Counted from the first letter of the stretch, positions 1-12,925 are shown. The stretch: DNA of 64,000 bases from Durusdinium trenchii (GCA_963970005.1 CAXAMN010029027.1:547040-611039), one strand, 5' to 3'. Translations and numbers: made by a program. The notes: a model not told the origin generated them from the letters alone.

Positions 1-50
1 CCACTCAACCACGTAGGCGCTTGGCCCTGGTACTCCGCCGCTGAACGGCC

Positions 51-205
51 CTACTGCGCTTGGTCTTCGCCGCGGAGGAGTTCGGGCCGACCCGCCTGAA
101 CAGCGTCCAGCTCGCTCTGATGGGCCGCGAGCAAATGCGCCATGTGTGCCATCGGGTCGGAGGGCCCCTGGAACGAGGTCGGCAGTGCGCATTTCGGGCA
201 ATTGA
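51..205 (-). CDS. candidate terminal exon, unknown protein
   Basis: A GC-rich island reads on the minus strand as a polar segment with a CPKC pair, the motif MAHMAHLLAAHQ and a stop (TAG) at 51-53. Composition and strand fit the exons to its right. Only one frame ends cleanly, but no acceptor is obvious within the island, so the left edge is a guess. I do not recognise the family. It may be the last exon of the gene whose other islands lie at 1-8 kb. Confidence 0.25.
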
Positions 206-1490
206 AAAGCAGGATGGGTGACACAACCACCCATGACATGTTTTTTTTGCAACTTTGCCTGCTGGAAGGTAGCAATATGTGGTACTGCCCCGAAGCGCAA
301 TTGAGATAATTGAGGGTCCTCCCAAAACACTGCTCTGAGGTGAAAGACATTTCCTATCATTTCCTCTACGGCAAACGGGCGTATCTTAGACATGATATGA
401 ATTATGAACAAGTAACCTGGTTTCTCTCCGGATCGTTTTAACATGCCATCGCCTATAGCCAGTGGGCTCAGGCCACAACTCCAAAACTTATATACACATC
501 CCATCTTTCAAACCCAATGATCGTCAAGTAAGTTTAACTGTGTTTGGTGATCCTGGTCTGCGACACGAAGGTCAAGGGTTTTCCTGTGCAACCTCCAGTT
601 GAACCTGGCCGCAAACTCATGCTGGTGCCAAGCAAGGTGGCACGAGCTGCTGGATTCTGCCACACGCACGCATTTCTGCTATGCCCTCTCTTTGGGCACC
701 CTATTGCCTATATATTGCATGTATTGATGGTTTTTTCATGATTTGTCCGTGGCCTGCGGAAACTCCGAAGGCAGCTGGGGACAAAAATCCCAACCCATGT
801 AGGCAAAGTAGGCTTTGAACCATGGACTGTGCCCACGGCACTGCTTCCGCTGTGTCTGGGTGCTTAGATATCATTACTTGGCCTAGTCTAGGACGAGTCA
901 TCCAAGTCATCCGAGATCCCAAACGAAAAAAAAGGCGTCCACCCACCCTCCACCCTCCACCCAGACGGCCTGAGCACCGATCAGCTCCGTGAGCCTCCGG
1001 GCCTGAAGGCGCGCGCGAAGGCGCAGCGCGGCGCGAGTCTCGGACCGTTGAACCTCTTGGAATCGACTTGTTGGGAGCCCTTCGAACTGCCAATCGCTCC
1101 TTTTTTTAGGACTTGTGGTGGACTAGAATGGGCTTACAGCATCCTACTGTGCTCCCGAACCTTGCAAAAGGTGTGGGGAGATAGTTTGCTGTTGGAAGTT
1201 TATTATTGGGGCTCCGGGCCACCGGGGGCGTCAGCACCCCCAAAAATAAAGTAATTATGAGGGGGTAGCCAAGGTACTTTAAAATCTGACTAAGCTATCA
1301 GAATACCTCAAGGGAGGCAACTTTATGAACATAAAATGAGCAACCCCAAGGCAAAAAATCCTTATGATAGACGTCGGCTCCCACTCCACCCTGATCTTGA
1401 CCTATGATACGTCTGTTCAACGCAAATGCCCAAGACTGCCGGTTCACCAAATGCCCAATTGCAATGAAGCTGAAATCTGCCAATCCAAAG

Positions 1491-1675
1491 CTAAACTCAC
1501 CCTAGAACCACAACATATACCTCTTTCAGTCTGCTAACCCATTCTTATTCTAAAGCTTTCTGGCTGGGCTGGGTGGCTTTTGTGGGGGGCTGGCTTGGTG
1601 CCATGCAGCAATTAAAAAAAATAGAATCTGCACATCTTCAACCTCCACCCACAAAAGACTAGTCTCTGACCATGC
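1491..1675. repeat. direct repeat, copy A
   Basis: This non-coding stretch of about 185 bp recurs about 360 bp downstream with small indels and substitutions. Shared blocks include ctctttcagtctgctaac and aagctttctggctgggctgg. It has no coding sense and probably lies in an intron or intergenic DNA. Confidence 0.75.
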
Positions 1676-1849
1676 CTTCCCACATTCTATTTTCATGCTA
1701 TGCTTCATGGAGGTTTCACTGGGTAGGGTTGGGAAGCACTGGCATGGCTTGTGTGGGGTGCTGTGCTTGTGTCTGTGTTTTGGGTGGCTTTTATTAGAAA
1801 GACAATTGCTAATATGGAAAAACAATTGCAATAAAATACAATCTACCGC

Positions 1850-2030
1850 TAAACTCACCCTAGAACTAGACTGCAACATATACCTCTTTCAGTCTGCTAA
1901 CCAGTTCTTATTCTAAAGCTTTCTGGCTGGGCTGGGTGGCTTTTGTGGGGCTGGCTTGGGGATGCAGCAATCAAGTAAAATAAAAATATGTGTATCTTCA
2001 ACCTCCACCCAAAAAAGATTTGTCTCTGAC
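1850..2030. repeat. direct repeat, copy B
   Basis: Second copy of the 1491-1675 unit in the same orientation. The two copies keep the same order of blocks but differ in the A-rich middle, so this is a local segmental duplication rather than a high-copy satellite. Confidence 0.75.
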
Positions 2031-2796
2031 CTAGGTTCGTATCCTGCCGGACGGCTTGACACCTGAGTTGACTCCAAAACGGTTTGCTGGAGTCCAACAT
2101 CAAAAAGTGAAAACACTAGCTACTTTGAGGTTTGCTATGTTAACCCTAAATTCCTTCGCCTGATTACATGCTTGTGTATTCCTACATTAGCTTCATGGCT
2201 GATGACCTAGGAACACCTGACTATCCAAGATAATGAAAACAAAATAAACCAGTGCTGGGGTTCAAAGCCATTGTATCACGACTGATTTTACTCTATAAAA
2301 ATTTCTCCAGCATCAGCCTCACATTCTAAAATTGATTCTTTGGAACCAAGGTCCAGGTCTTCCAAACACAAACAGCATTTAAAAAAACATGCTGCTTTTT
2401 TTGCGCTGAAGGGGGCTGAGGTCCTACATGTTATTTTCACGGCAGCATCCCCAATGTTTATTCGTCTTGGTGGCCAAGCCCAAAGCTTTGTTGGAAAGAA
2501 ACTTCTGTGGATGTTGATTTGCAAGAATGTGGAAATGTTGCTTGTGCTACTTGAACTTGAATCATTGAACCTATACCTACTCAATAAAATTACAAAAAGT
2601 AGTGACACCTAGGTTCCTCGTTTTCTTGATGAACACCCAGTCCAACCCGGGCTGGAAGGTGCTTGCGGAAAAAGCCGTGTTGAACTGTCTGATCTGTTGA
2701 TTACAATGCAAGGCAGCAGTCTGCCAAGGCAGGGGTCTCTTGCAGTCACCAATCTGCGCAGCTCAGCCTCCGAGTTCCGAGTTAGTTCTCTCCAGC

Positions 2797-2851
2797 CTGC
2801 CCAGTCAGCTCGTCCAGCTGCATGTTCAAGCTCCGAGCTCTCTCTTCTAAC
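2797..2851 (-). CDS. candidate coiled-coil exon
   Basis: Bounded by CGGCAG|G (acceptor) and a possible GC donor after GGGCAG. The reading LEERARSLNMQLDELTGQ has the heptad-like pattern of a coiled coil. The neighbouring minus-strand islands at 3.2-3.4 kb and 5.2 kb are also helical and charged, which suggests one coiled-coil protein. Family unknown. Confidence 0.3.
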
Positions 2852-3239
2852 CTGCCGATGGTGGGAAACGCTCAACAACGAGGGCCGGGGCAGCGGCTCC
2901 GGCCACGCCCACGCTGGATCGAGGTCGGGCGCCTCCGCCCGAGCTACGGTACTAGCATCGGACTCTTGGAAGTTCCAAGGACCCTTGGAATGTGCAAACC
3001 ACTGTATACGTCACTTCCCAACTCCGCCATACTGTTGCGGAACAGCATCATGCATCATGCATCACCTGGAAATAACATCAGTAAGAAAGAGCAGAATCTG
3101 TATGAAACCTCATGGAGTCCAAGACATCATAAAAGCCATCAAGAGAAACCACTTCCAACATCACCACACCTCTGACTCTGCTGAGACGCACCCCAGCACC
3201 CAGCTCACAAGCAGCTGCCACCCAGCTCTTCGCCTCAGT

Positions 3240-3440
3240 GAGCTCCTTGACTTCTTGGCAGTCCTCAGTCCCGGTCCCCACTCGCTCGCTCGCCCCCCTC
3301 CCCTACTCCAACCCCCCTTCCAGCTCGCTTCACCGCGTGAACAGCGTTCCCAACTGAAGCAGGGCCCAAGAGGCGATCCCAAGTCCAGCTCGATCTCCAG
3401 GTGTCCAAGCAGCTCTGAAAGCAACTCCTGGCTTTCGGAC
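3240..3440 (-). CDS. candidate exon(s), helical and acidic
   Basis: Two overlapping minus-strand readings look coding: one containing QELLSELLGHLEIELDL and one, in another frame, containing CQEVKELTEAKSWVAAA. Both are charged and amphipathic. I cannot fix splice sites, and only one reading, or two adjacent exons, can be right. Confidence 0.25.
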
Positions 3441-4439
3441 ATGAAATAGCCCCTGCGAATTGAGCATTCAAGGGGGCCCTGGGAATCCATGCTCCGAATC
3501 CATGCAACCAACGCCGAACCAGAACTCCATTGCAACTTCCCTTTCCACCAGGCAATTTCCAGAGTCGAATCCTGCCCAGTTGCGTTTCTGCATCGATGTG
3601 GGGGGGGTCTCTGGTTTCTTCTAGAAGTTGGATTGAGCAGTCGCCAAGCAAACCACAACTGCTTGCAAACAACTTGGAAGCGCGGCCGTCGCTAGGCAAC
3701 TCAATTTCAGCCATGTCCCTATATACTTAATTAGTGCCTTAGTGCCTCAGTGAAAGGCACTTATGTCTTATTCAATGCTCAGCCCAACTCTACCAGTGGA
3801 AGCTGGGCAGTTCTCAAGTCCGTTCCTGATGAACCCCTCCGTTCTGAGAGCTTGGGCGGTACTTCAGACCATGCCCTGACCTGCTGGTCATAAATCAGCT
3901 GCATGGAATTCTCGGCCGCTTCTTGCTTTCGCCTGAAGCCGCGAAGCCGCGAAGCCGCTTGGTTTCGCTCGGATGATTCCGACCCGGTCTCCCACTCCGG
4001 TGCAAAGGGAATAGGACCAAAGAAATTCCAGAATAGTTCAACCTTGTGATTCTTGGAACTTCTACACACCCAAGTCCTCCAATGAACGCCATCCTAGGGT
4101 TCTTTTCATACAAAATCAGGCATGCAGTCTTCTAGATCGATCATTTTTCTATATTGGTCCTAGGTCCATCTAATGGTTTTTAGGTCCGCGCTTTCAGGCT
4201 TTCTACTCTGAGACGGGTGCATCTTCACTGGAACACATCCATTTTGGGTAGTCTGTGCTCACACCCGTTGGACTTGGGCCCAAACCAAAGCTCTTCATGC
4301 TCGCCTTTGAGGACCTTCGGATGACAAATGGAGAAAGCATAAATGAAAAACATCACGCAACTGATGGGAGGACCAATCATTGAACGCTTTGGAAGATAGC
4401 TTTGATGGCTTTGCGACGTTCGAGCAAAAATAATCTCTT

Positions 4440-4690
4440 TAGCATTCCTTAACTCTTTGGTATTAAGACATTCAAATTGAATGGCATGTCCATCGCCGTC
4501 ACCCGAAGCGGCACCCATCTTACTCCTCAGAAAATTGACTTCACCATCACCCTTCGGCGCCTGGACCTTCTCGGCCATGGAACTGTACTCCTCGTTGAGG
4601 TCCAGGGCGGCGTCGCCCGCCACCTGCTGGTCGCTCACTGAGTTCGCGCGCCGCGCGGTAAGTCGCGCTCGCTGAGGAGGGGCGAAGAAG
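4440..4690 (-). CDS. candidate exon, unknown protein
   Basis: The only long stop-free minus-strand reading of this GC-rich island contains QQVAGDAALDLNEEYSSMAE followed by a Lys/Gly/Asp-rich stretch. Other frames are interrupted. Splice borders are not resolved and I do not recognise a family. Confidence 0.3.
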
Positions 4691-5192
4691 AGACCACCTG
4701 GTGAGTAGCAAGCATCAGGCAACTCAGCATCCAGTCCCCCATCCCTACATGCGAAGGTGTAGGAAGTGTAGGGTAAGACCGTTGAAGAACATGATATTTG
4801 AAAAAAGTGCCGGAACCGGTGTCTCTGTGTGCATGGTGCCTACATGGAAAAGAAAAGGCTACGTCCACCCCCCCGGTCCACCCCAAAAAGAAGCCCAACT
4901 CAACAGGCGCGCGTCGGAACCGGAACCGGACGAAGGAACGAATCCGGACGAAGCGCATGGCGCATTCGCGCCTTCACCGTCTTGGCCAGGTCCCCGAAAC
5001 GCCCTGGGAGCTGGACAGGGCGTCCAAATCCAGACTGCTTTTGGTGGAAAAAAGTGGCTGGAAAGCATGGCCCCCAAAAGGGTATATGTCTCAGCATGTC
5101 CCAAGCGCCGGCATATGAGTGCTCATGGATTGGAATGGATTTGAAGACTTTCAGTGCTGCCAGGCTCAGCTGGATAGTATCCAGCTGTTTAC

Positions 5193-5246
5193 ATGGCAGG
5201 CCCGGCCTTCCCAACTCTTTAGGAGCTCTTCGGCCTTCTTCTGCTC
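5193..5246 (-). CDS. candidate coiled-coil exon
   Basis: An 18-codon exon with CCAG|G acceptor and CAT|GTAAAC donor, phase 0 at both ends, reading EQKKAEELLKSWEGRACH. Both borders are canonical and the sequence is strongly helical. It probably belongs to the same minus-strand gene as the other islands of this region. Confidence 0.4.
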
Positions 5247-5606
5247 CTGGACATGTGTGATCTCCGATTGAAGCACCCAAGGTTGAAAACAGAAGCTCGT
5301 CAATGACATACACATTCATCATCACTCGTTCTGGCACGGATTTCACTAATTAGGACACGGACGGACCGAAACAAGCCAGGGCGCCTGGTTGGATTGATTC
5401 ATGGAGGCCCCATTGGCCTCTTTGAGGGCTATGAGCAACCACTTACAAACACCTCAAACAAGGAGGTCTGGTGCACCCGGAACCACCCGCTCTCCTGGGC
5501 ACTCAAGGCGGGAGGTGGCATGGCACCTCACAGCTGCGGTCCAACAAGGGTCTGACCGGTTCTCGTCGAAACGCGACTTGGAGTCGATGATGACATACGC
5601 ATAGCG

Positions 5607-5684
5607 TCCTTGCTCCTAGTAGTAAGGCCAGGAGCCCCTAGTACTATCCTTGCTCCTAGTAGCGATGCCAGGAGCCCCTAGTAG
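5607..5684. repeat. two-copy tandem repeat, CTAGTAG family
   Basis: Two 40-bp units beginning tccttgctcctagtag and containing ccaggagcccctagta. The core contains its own inverted parts (ctcctagtag / ctag). A related unit lies at about 25890-25930, and the words resemble the minisatellite at 24.15-24.55 kb. Confidence 0.7.
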
Positions 5685-6055
5685 CTTCATAAAGCTGCTG
5701 GCAGGATTGGGTCTAGTTCCATGTCACATCCTTTTTGTGGGTTCCAGTTCTTCACCTCAACCCCTGTCATAGATAGAAGTTCGTACAAAGATCCCCACGG
5801 TATAGAACGTGTGTGGGAATCTGTGCCACGATCCTATGTGGGGATCGCTATATATAGAACCCAGAAAACTGAGTATTACAAAAAAACGGCGGATCTCCTT
5901 CCAGTCAGGTTTGGGAGTTCTCCAACCCCCCCTGAAGGCTTCGGAGCTGGGGCCCCCGGACGGGCAGGTGCCGCCGGGACTGCTCCAGTGGCCTGGTGGC
6001 GTAGGGTGCAAAATGATGTTGGAGCCTCCAATCTTTTTAATCTTTTTATAAATGC

Positions 6056-6129
6056 GTGTGTGTGTGTGTGTCATAAGTGTTAGAGAGAGAGAGAGAGCGA
6101 GCGAGAGAGAGAGAGAGAGAGAGAGAGAG
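6056..6129. repeat. (TG)n then (GA)n microsatellite
   Basis: A TG run at 6056-6071 is followed by a GA/GAGC run at about 6083-6129. It is non-coding and likely length-polymorphic. Confidence 0.9.
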
Positions 6130-8201
6130 CATGTTACATAATGTTACATACAGAAGTGGAATGAGAGCTTACTTTGACCCAACTTGCTGCAAGCCGGCCA
6201 CTGCGAATCCTCGGCCAAAATTGGAGCTTTCTTCATGACTTCCACTGGAAAGGCAGCACTCCACTCCACGGTGGGAAGCCAGAATCTGTACACAGCACCG
6301 AGGCAAGCTGGCGGTTCTTTCCGCTGAGCCGAATCAGCTCAGAAAAGCACCTTTCATTGGTGTTTCTATGCGGCTTTGGGGGGCCAAGCACTGGTTTCTA
6401 CCGGCGTTGCTGTAGAAGAGAAAGGTGCTCCAAATCACTGGGAACCAAAAAGGCGCTCGAAAATTGGCACTGCGCGTGCAACTGCGCATCTATAAAACCG
6501 TGATGCTGCTGAAAATCATCTACCTGTAGAGTGGGGATCTACAAAACTCCTGGGAGAGCGGCTCGGAAACGCCCAGCTCCACACCGCAACGCCGTCACTC
6601 AGCATGTTCAGTTGCATGGCTTCACTTTCTCTCTGAACGACCGGCCTTTCCGGAAGCTTCCGGACCTCTGTCCTCACCGGCACTCATCGACCGGTCGGCG
6701 CTCTCGGAGCGGTCAGCTCGGCGTACTCGGTCACGAAGGCCACTGCCCAGGAGCCACAGTGCTTCACCCAAGAGTTGCTCTCATCACGAGAGAGCTCCTG
6801 GCTGGCAGTGGCGCGGCGCGCGGCCGTGGGTGGCGGGTGGTGCGTGTTGTGTTCGCTGGAGTGTTGTTTGTTCTTTTTTGGGGGGGATGGGGAGGTCCGA
6901 GATGGTCCGAGGCGGGCTGGGTTGGTGGATTGGTACTGCTCAGGAGGGATCAACCTTCTTGTTGTCATTGAATTCCAAACTGCTATGCAAGCATACTAAA
7001 CTCTGGACTCTGGACTGCCAAGCCATGTTGATCACCAAAAACCACCAGTCCGCCATCTGAAGAACTTTGTGATCACCCTAGGTCAGCGCCAGCCTAGGCC
7101 AGCGCCTGTAATCGCCTGTAGGCATCATCAAAAGGGCCGCAAAGAACACGAAGAAGCCTTCGACGGATCCCCCCTTCCCCGTTTTGGGGCCATGAGACCC
7201 CTTTGAGCCCGGAGCTCAACGATGCATCAACGATCGTGTGCAAACGGCACGGGTACCGCGTAAAGCTGTCCTCTGGTAGTGGCCAGGTCTGCCATGAGCA
7301 TTCTTTTTGGTCAAAGATCTGCACCTTGGCCGCACAAAATGCGGGGCATCCTCCTCTCAGCCTACAGCACCAGCACCAGCTGACTGAGAGGCTTTTGCAG
7401 GGATGCCACCTAGTTTCATCATTCGGATGTTGCTGAGGCCTTTGGGCCTTTCCCATCCCTGAGGTGCAGCACGTTGCTGTCCCCCACCCACCGTCACCCG
7501 CCGTGTGCCACAGCTTGTCCAGGCATGACCAAGGCACATGATCCCGACCAATGCACACCAGGTGATGGCCCATGTGGAAGAGCTCACCCAGGCTTTCGAA
7601 GGAGTCCTAAGTCAAGTAGAAAACTCAAACACTCCGGCAACCTGCTTCAAGATAGGTTTCTTACTGCACCAAGGTCCCAAAGATACGAGTAGATGAAGTG
7701 AAGGACGTCTTACTTACAGTATTGCACGGTGATTCCATCAGTGCTGATATCAGAATTCTACACCACCTGCATCACATCCCACGAATCACATGCCCCAAGT
7801 CTCTGCCAGCGGCAGCCTCGCCAGCTCTTCCACTTGGCCTGCCGCCAGCGCCACCAGCCGCGAGCTGGAGCACGTGTCCCGCTGGGCACCGCCGTTGCGC
7901 CGGAACAGGCGGAAGTCGCGGTGTCCCACGGTGCCGTCGCACTCCTGGGCTGGTGCGGAGCGTTTTGGGCGGCAAAACGAGGAACTTAAGGGCTTATCCT
8001 TGGTGTAAGAAGGTGGGAGAAGAAAGCTGGGACCTGGGTCATTCGGTGAATCTTGTTAAAGCTTATGTGCTATACAGTGGGAAGATGGGAAGAAGCTGAA
8101 TATGAAGACAGAATCGGAATCTAGATGAATCGTTATGCAAACTCGTCAGCTCCCGCTTCCCTGCAGGCTGAACCCCGAAATCAGCTGAAGCGTCCATCCA
8201 C

Positions 8202-8301
8202 CCCAAGGCTGCCACCAGCGTGTCATGGCTCCCCGCGGTCTGAACCGCGGCGGCGCCCGGGCGACGCCACGGGATGCTGCTAAACGAGACCTCCCAGGTA
8301 C
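8202..8301 (-). CDS. kelch-repeat exon
   Basis: Acceptor GACAG|GT and donor TTGGG|GTGGAT give a 100-bp exon that starts with two bases of a split codon and ends in phase 2. This joins in frame to the exon at 8830-8945. The reading opens with TWEVSFSSIPWRRPGAAAV and continues to a TLVAALG strand, which fits the start of a kelch blade (W..., RpGaAav, then a hydrophobic strand). Kelch blades form beta-propellers for protein binding. The partner is unknown. Confidence 0.45.
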
Positions 8302-9280
8302 CTGTCTTCAGCGAGAAACGTTGGAGGAATCCGTGGCAGCTGTGCCTCAGCTGGGAAGGTCCACACTCGGTCCAGACTCGGCTCGTGAGGCACGAGCAGG
8401 GGTGCTTGATGATTTTGGGTGGTGCAGCTTAGGTGTGGCTTCTTAAGTTGGGGATTCAGTTTGGTTAGACCTCTCCAGGAATGTCAAAGATGAGAGCAGG
8501 ACGATTTCAGTGTACCGAACACAGACTTCGACACCTATGGGTCGATCTAAGTGTATCTAAGTCGATCCAAATCTATTATATATAAGTTAAGTGGTCATAA
8601 TGGCAATGCTAGGCTGCAACCATGCTGTGACTTGATGTGGCTTGCAATTTCTTTGTGTGATCTCTTTTTGGGGAGTCTGGAAATCACATTGGTCACCTAC
8701 GTTCAGAGTCTTAGTCTTTACAGTGTTTGAGACAAAGTCCCAGTGACATTGACATGTCTCAGCAAACAAGGCGGAAGACCCTTTCAAACTGGCACCCCCC
8801 AAAACAACAAAAAGAGGGAGAAAAAACACGCTCCAAAGCCAGCGGCATCTTGCTCCAGCCGCCCAGGATGCAAATCTCACTCGGCGAGGCCACGACAGCG
8901 CTTGAGAGGATGGCATACGGTGCATCGGGCAATCGCACCCAGGTCCTCAGAGGGTGGATGGGCTCTCTAAACAAAGAGGTCTGAGACAAATTATTGGAAC
9001 AGTCAATGCAGTACAGCATTGGGCAATGGCAACATGCATGTGTTGGAGTAAGTGTCTGAAATGTCTATCTATTTCATTCTATTTCTGTCCGCCTGCCTAT
9101 TCGCAAATATCCTTTGATTCCTTGGAATCCATCCTCCGTGCATGCCAGCCGAACCTGCCAAGAAGCCGATCCGCTAAGTCAAAGAGCCAAGGGCTATGAG
9201 CTCCCTGGTTTGGCGTCCCGGTCACCAGCAACTTTCGGCCGCAGAACAGGAACCGCGAGCCCAAGGAGGCTCTAAAGCAC
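8202..9280 (-). CDS. kelch-repeat gene, partial multi-exon model
   Basis: Three minus-strand exons (9280-9226, 8945-8830, 8301-8202) join with matching phases (2 into 1 base, then 1 into 2 bases) and read through as kelch-like blades. Each has a W-x-x-(L/I)-P or WARGS start and a hydrophobic strand, and the middle one ends in the diagnostic ILGGW. Further GC-rich islands both upstream (9.6-9.8, 10.0-10.1, 10.6-10.8, 11.1, 11.5-11.7 kb) and downstream (7.8-8.0, 7.3-7.4, 6.7-6.8 kb) read as polar protein on the same strand and may belong to the gene, but I could not fix their borders. Kelch proteins act as substrate adaptors or scaffolds; nothing here shows which. Neither end of the gene is resolved. 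Confidence 0.4.
8830..8945 (-). CDS. kelch-repeat exon (best-supported blade)
   Basis: Acceptor CTGAG|G and donor GGAGC|GTGTTT bound 116 bp. The reading begins TWVRLPDAPYAILSSAVVA and goes on to EICILGGWSKMPLA. W-x-x-L-P-x-x-P, a hydrophobic strand and I-x-(I/V)-L-G-G-W are in the order expected of one kelch motif. Confidence 0.55.
9226..9280 (-). CDS. candidate kelch exon
   Basis: A 55-bp exon with GGCAG|GT acceptor and TTGCTG|GTGACC donor reads ALEPPWARGSCSAAESC. It ends in phase 2 and joins in frame to 8945-8830. W-A-R-G-S-x-S-A-A resembles the start of a kelch strand. It is short, so moderate support only. Confidence 0.35.
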
Positions 9281-12200
9281 CTGCCTTGAGGTTCAGAGGT
9301 GAGACATTCAGCCACACCCTCTGGACTGCAGTGCCAAATCGCAGAGCTCCCATTTTCAAGCAAGTACCTTAGGGATGGAGCAAGGCATAGCAAGGAGAGG
9401 AACCGACGAGCACGGATGCCCGGCATAGGTAGGTGGTGAGTCCAAACACATCGACCGAAAGAGAGGGTGAACAGTTATGAACCTGGGTGAGCAGGGTGAA
9501 CCTCCTGTTGTCCATCAATTGAAATCAATTGATCCATCCAGACTGATGCCTCAAATATCCCAAAATCCTTAAAGCAAGCATAAGCAGGCATCCTTGCTTT
9601 CCCCCCAAACGCCTTCGACGGCTTTTTGGTCGTAGAACGTGCCCACACCAGGTCGCAAATGCCCCGGGCGGCCAGGATCAGCCACGGCCCGGGAACCAGC
9701 CTTGAGTGAGAGATGGAGACGTCTCTGGCGAAGCTCGCCGGAAGGCAAGAGCAGCTCCACCTGGCTGGCTTCAACGAACATCAAAGGAGAAGGACATGAA
9801 GAAATACTGTCCCACACCATCCACCCTGCTTGAACACTTTTTGCTTGCATGACTCATGACATCTCATGACCTATCGGCCTATCGGTATGCTATCTCAGCA
9901 TCTTCCAACAGTTCTTCCAACTAAAGAACACTCTGCTCGTCCCTTCTTTCCAGCTGCAAGTGAGCCACACAGCGGCTCCCCAACAGCCAAACCACTCGTC
10001 CGGCGCAGGCAGAGGCGATTCCCGCCCGAGCCGCCGCAGCACGGTGCCAGCGGCGCGCGGGAGCCGGGGCCGGGTAGCCATTGGAGGTGCTCATGGAAAC
10101 TGCTCGGGTGCATTAGGGCAAACGTCCGAACCAGCACCCCAGGGAGACTAGTAAACTGGTCGTGGTTAAGGTAACCTGGTCGTGGTTAAATGCTAGTGTC
10201 GCTCCAAGGCAATAGTTTTTGTCGGTCAAGCTTTCTCAAAGAAAGATGTATGGTATTGTATGGTGTTGAAGGTTGCGTTTTTATGGGATACCTCGCGGGT
10301 TTTCTGCTTGACTGTGTCAAGGGCAGGACGATGGGTGTAAATGCTTGCATCCTTTGCAGAACCTGTTTGGAACCTTGCGTTACCTCTGGACCATCGTAAT
10401 CATCTTGCATGACTGCGATTGAGCTTTCAATGCAATTACTCGAGCAAAATCAATACTTATATTGACCTCTAAGTCTAAATATTATGCCAAGATTCCACCA
10501 CTTCACCCCACGTAAATGACCTCCTGACCATAGTTTGATAAGATCCTCAAAGAATGGTGTTCAACTCAAACATTCCCCCCAGAAAAGCGGCCCATGCTAA
10601 ATTCCATGGCAACTCACACCTGGGCTTTGAACCTCTTTGAGCTCTTTCTTGGGAACTCCCAACACCGTGGACCTCCTCCCAACACTGGTCACCGGGTGCC
10701 AGCAGCAACCACTCAGCTCCCACCTTGGCCTTCGACGTGGCCTTCGACGGCGCAGCGGCACCTCGGCGGCCGAGGAGGTGTCCCACTGCCACGCGACATC
10801 CTGGTAGGAGGCCTGTGAGGGGAGAGCCGAAATCCAAAGAAGGAACCCCAAATCCAGTTCATCAAGATCAACAGGTATCAAAGCTTCTTTCAGTGGCTTC
10901 TGTTGCAGGCGACAATTGATGGAAACTGCATGAAGATGCGACCGTCCAAGGCGGGGGGTCCTTCTTCAAAAGGGCCAGACTTCTTGGAGTACAATGTTGA
11001 TCTTCAAATCAAATAAGGCATAGTATGTTCAACATATACTAGTCATATCCTAGCGTGACTCCTACCATGCACTCTTTCAAACCACCAGGAGCTACATGCC
11101 TCATGGACGACCGGACGCGCACTGAAAATGGCCGCTCGGCGCCCGAAAAGGGTTGCGTTTTCTTTTTTTCCGTGAGGACCTCCGAGCAAAAAATGCCAAC
11201 CGTGCGCCACCCACAGTGGACCAAATCATGGTAGATCATGTGATTGGCCATCTATTTGTTTGTGGAATGTGAGCACTGTGCATCTGAAGTCCTCTTTTAT
11301 AGGTGTTCTGATGGGCAGGGGTGCAAGTTGGACATCGCCCATTAAAGCGTCCAGAATCCAGTACTGATTATATAATACCATTGGTTTGTCGAATTGCAAC
11401 TGTTTCTTCCATCCACTCCAACTGAAGCCCATCCAATCCCCTTGGCCTTTGGCATCCTTTGGCCACCGGACCCGGCTGTGGAGAAGCCGCCTAGACTAGA
11501 AGGGCATGTCGACGGCCCGAATCGATGGGCGAATCGATCCATGCGGCACGAATCGATGCGGGTTCGGCAGCCATTTGACACTTCAGATGGTGTGAATCTA
11601 AGAATTGCCTCCCCGACTTGGTCGCGCAAGTGGTTTCGGCCGTGAAAGCATCTTGATGAGGTCTGCCGGTCTGCCATGAGGTCTGAACGCTTCCAACCAA
11701 CAAAAAAGCGACGTTTCTCCATGCGACTGCACAGTACGAGCGGTCTCTTTTCGCACCCCTTGTGCTTTGCACATGTTGGATGCCCGCTCTGCAGTTTGTT
11801 CTGGAGCAATGCCTTGTGCCAGATGAAGACTTAGCATATCTCTAACACGTACCGTACCTCCAAGAGCTTGAGGGTTCTTGTCCTGATTCACCAACTACAA
11901 ATCAAACGGGCCTATGGCCTAATTTCCTAACCTAGAGCCTCAGATTTCACAGTTCTCCATCCAATGTGGCCTAAGGACTTTGCTCCAGGCATTCCTCTAA
12001 GCTACGGACATCACGAACCATCGAGCTCCAAAATCCAAAACCACGACTTGGTTCCCACGACTTAGGCGTTTTTGGACATTTGTTGGACCTCCAACATGTA
12101 GCTCCAATAGGTTCATGATAGGTCCTATCGCTCCGGACTTTTGCTGGAGATCTGCTACACTGATCGCCTCACAAGACCGTGATGGCCATCGAATCCAAGT

Positions 12201-12925
12201 TGCTCCTGACAAGGGCGAGGCGAGTGGACAGTGGAGCGCGACAGTTCCGGTGCTGGGCCGAGAATGCGCTCGTTGAGCTGGTTGAGCTGTCTCAGAAGCA
12301 CTGGATAGGTGCTAAAAATGGGCTCCAAGCACTGAACCAGCCGAACCCGTCGTGCCTTGAACTCTGAGAGCCTCCGACCCCCCCCTGGTCCCTGTCACAA
12401 ACCATCGGATCAATGCCCAGTGTGTGGATGAATTCCCCAAATCCTTCGATCCGACTTCAGGGTGGGAGCTCAGCTGTTCGAACTGGGCGTTTGGGCAGAC
12501 GAACGGTGACCAGTGAGGTCGCCCCGAGGGCCGACTCCACTGCAGCCCAAGTGGCACTTTGGCACGGCCCTCCGGTCGCGGCCGCGTGGCAGGGCGGGAG
12601 GCTTGGGCGTGGGCCGCGAAGAAGATGTCAGATGTGGTGCTGTTTTCCTGAGACTGCAAAAGGCTGGGAGGCATCCAGGCTTCAGGGGTGATGCTGCACG
12701 CTGGTTGCACCCCCAAAACTGGCACGTCTATAGTTATACCATGCTGCCCACCCCCATGCCTTGATGGGTGAAGTGGCCACCCTACAAAAAAGCCATCGTC
12801 CTGGACGCCGTCTCTGTCTGGGTGTCTAGCAGTGTAGGGTAGTCTATTGGACACCCAACCAGGCTGAACCAGGTTGCAACACTGACTCCTAAGCTATCAA
12901 AGAATCATTGAAGCCCCCAACTCGA
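9281..12925. other. stretch with unresolved exon islands
   Basis: Four or five GC-rich islands (9.62-9.78, 9.96-10.09, 10.6-10.83, 11.1-11.23, 11.48-11.7 kb) have minus-strand readings of protein-like composition, but no border pair gives a convincing chain. The rest is AT-richer intronic or intergenic DNA. The 3' untranslated part of the transporter gene that stops at 12926 must lie near the right end. Confidence 0.5.

Noticed and set aside
2697-3449. Plus-strand open frame of 250 codons
   Set aside because: Ser/Pro/Arg-rich composition without family signature. The minus strand gives more helical, protein-like segments over the same GC-rich islands.
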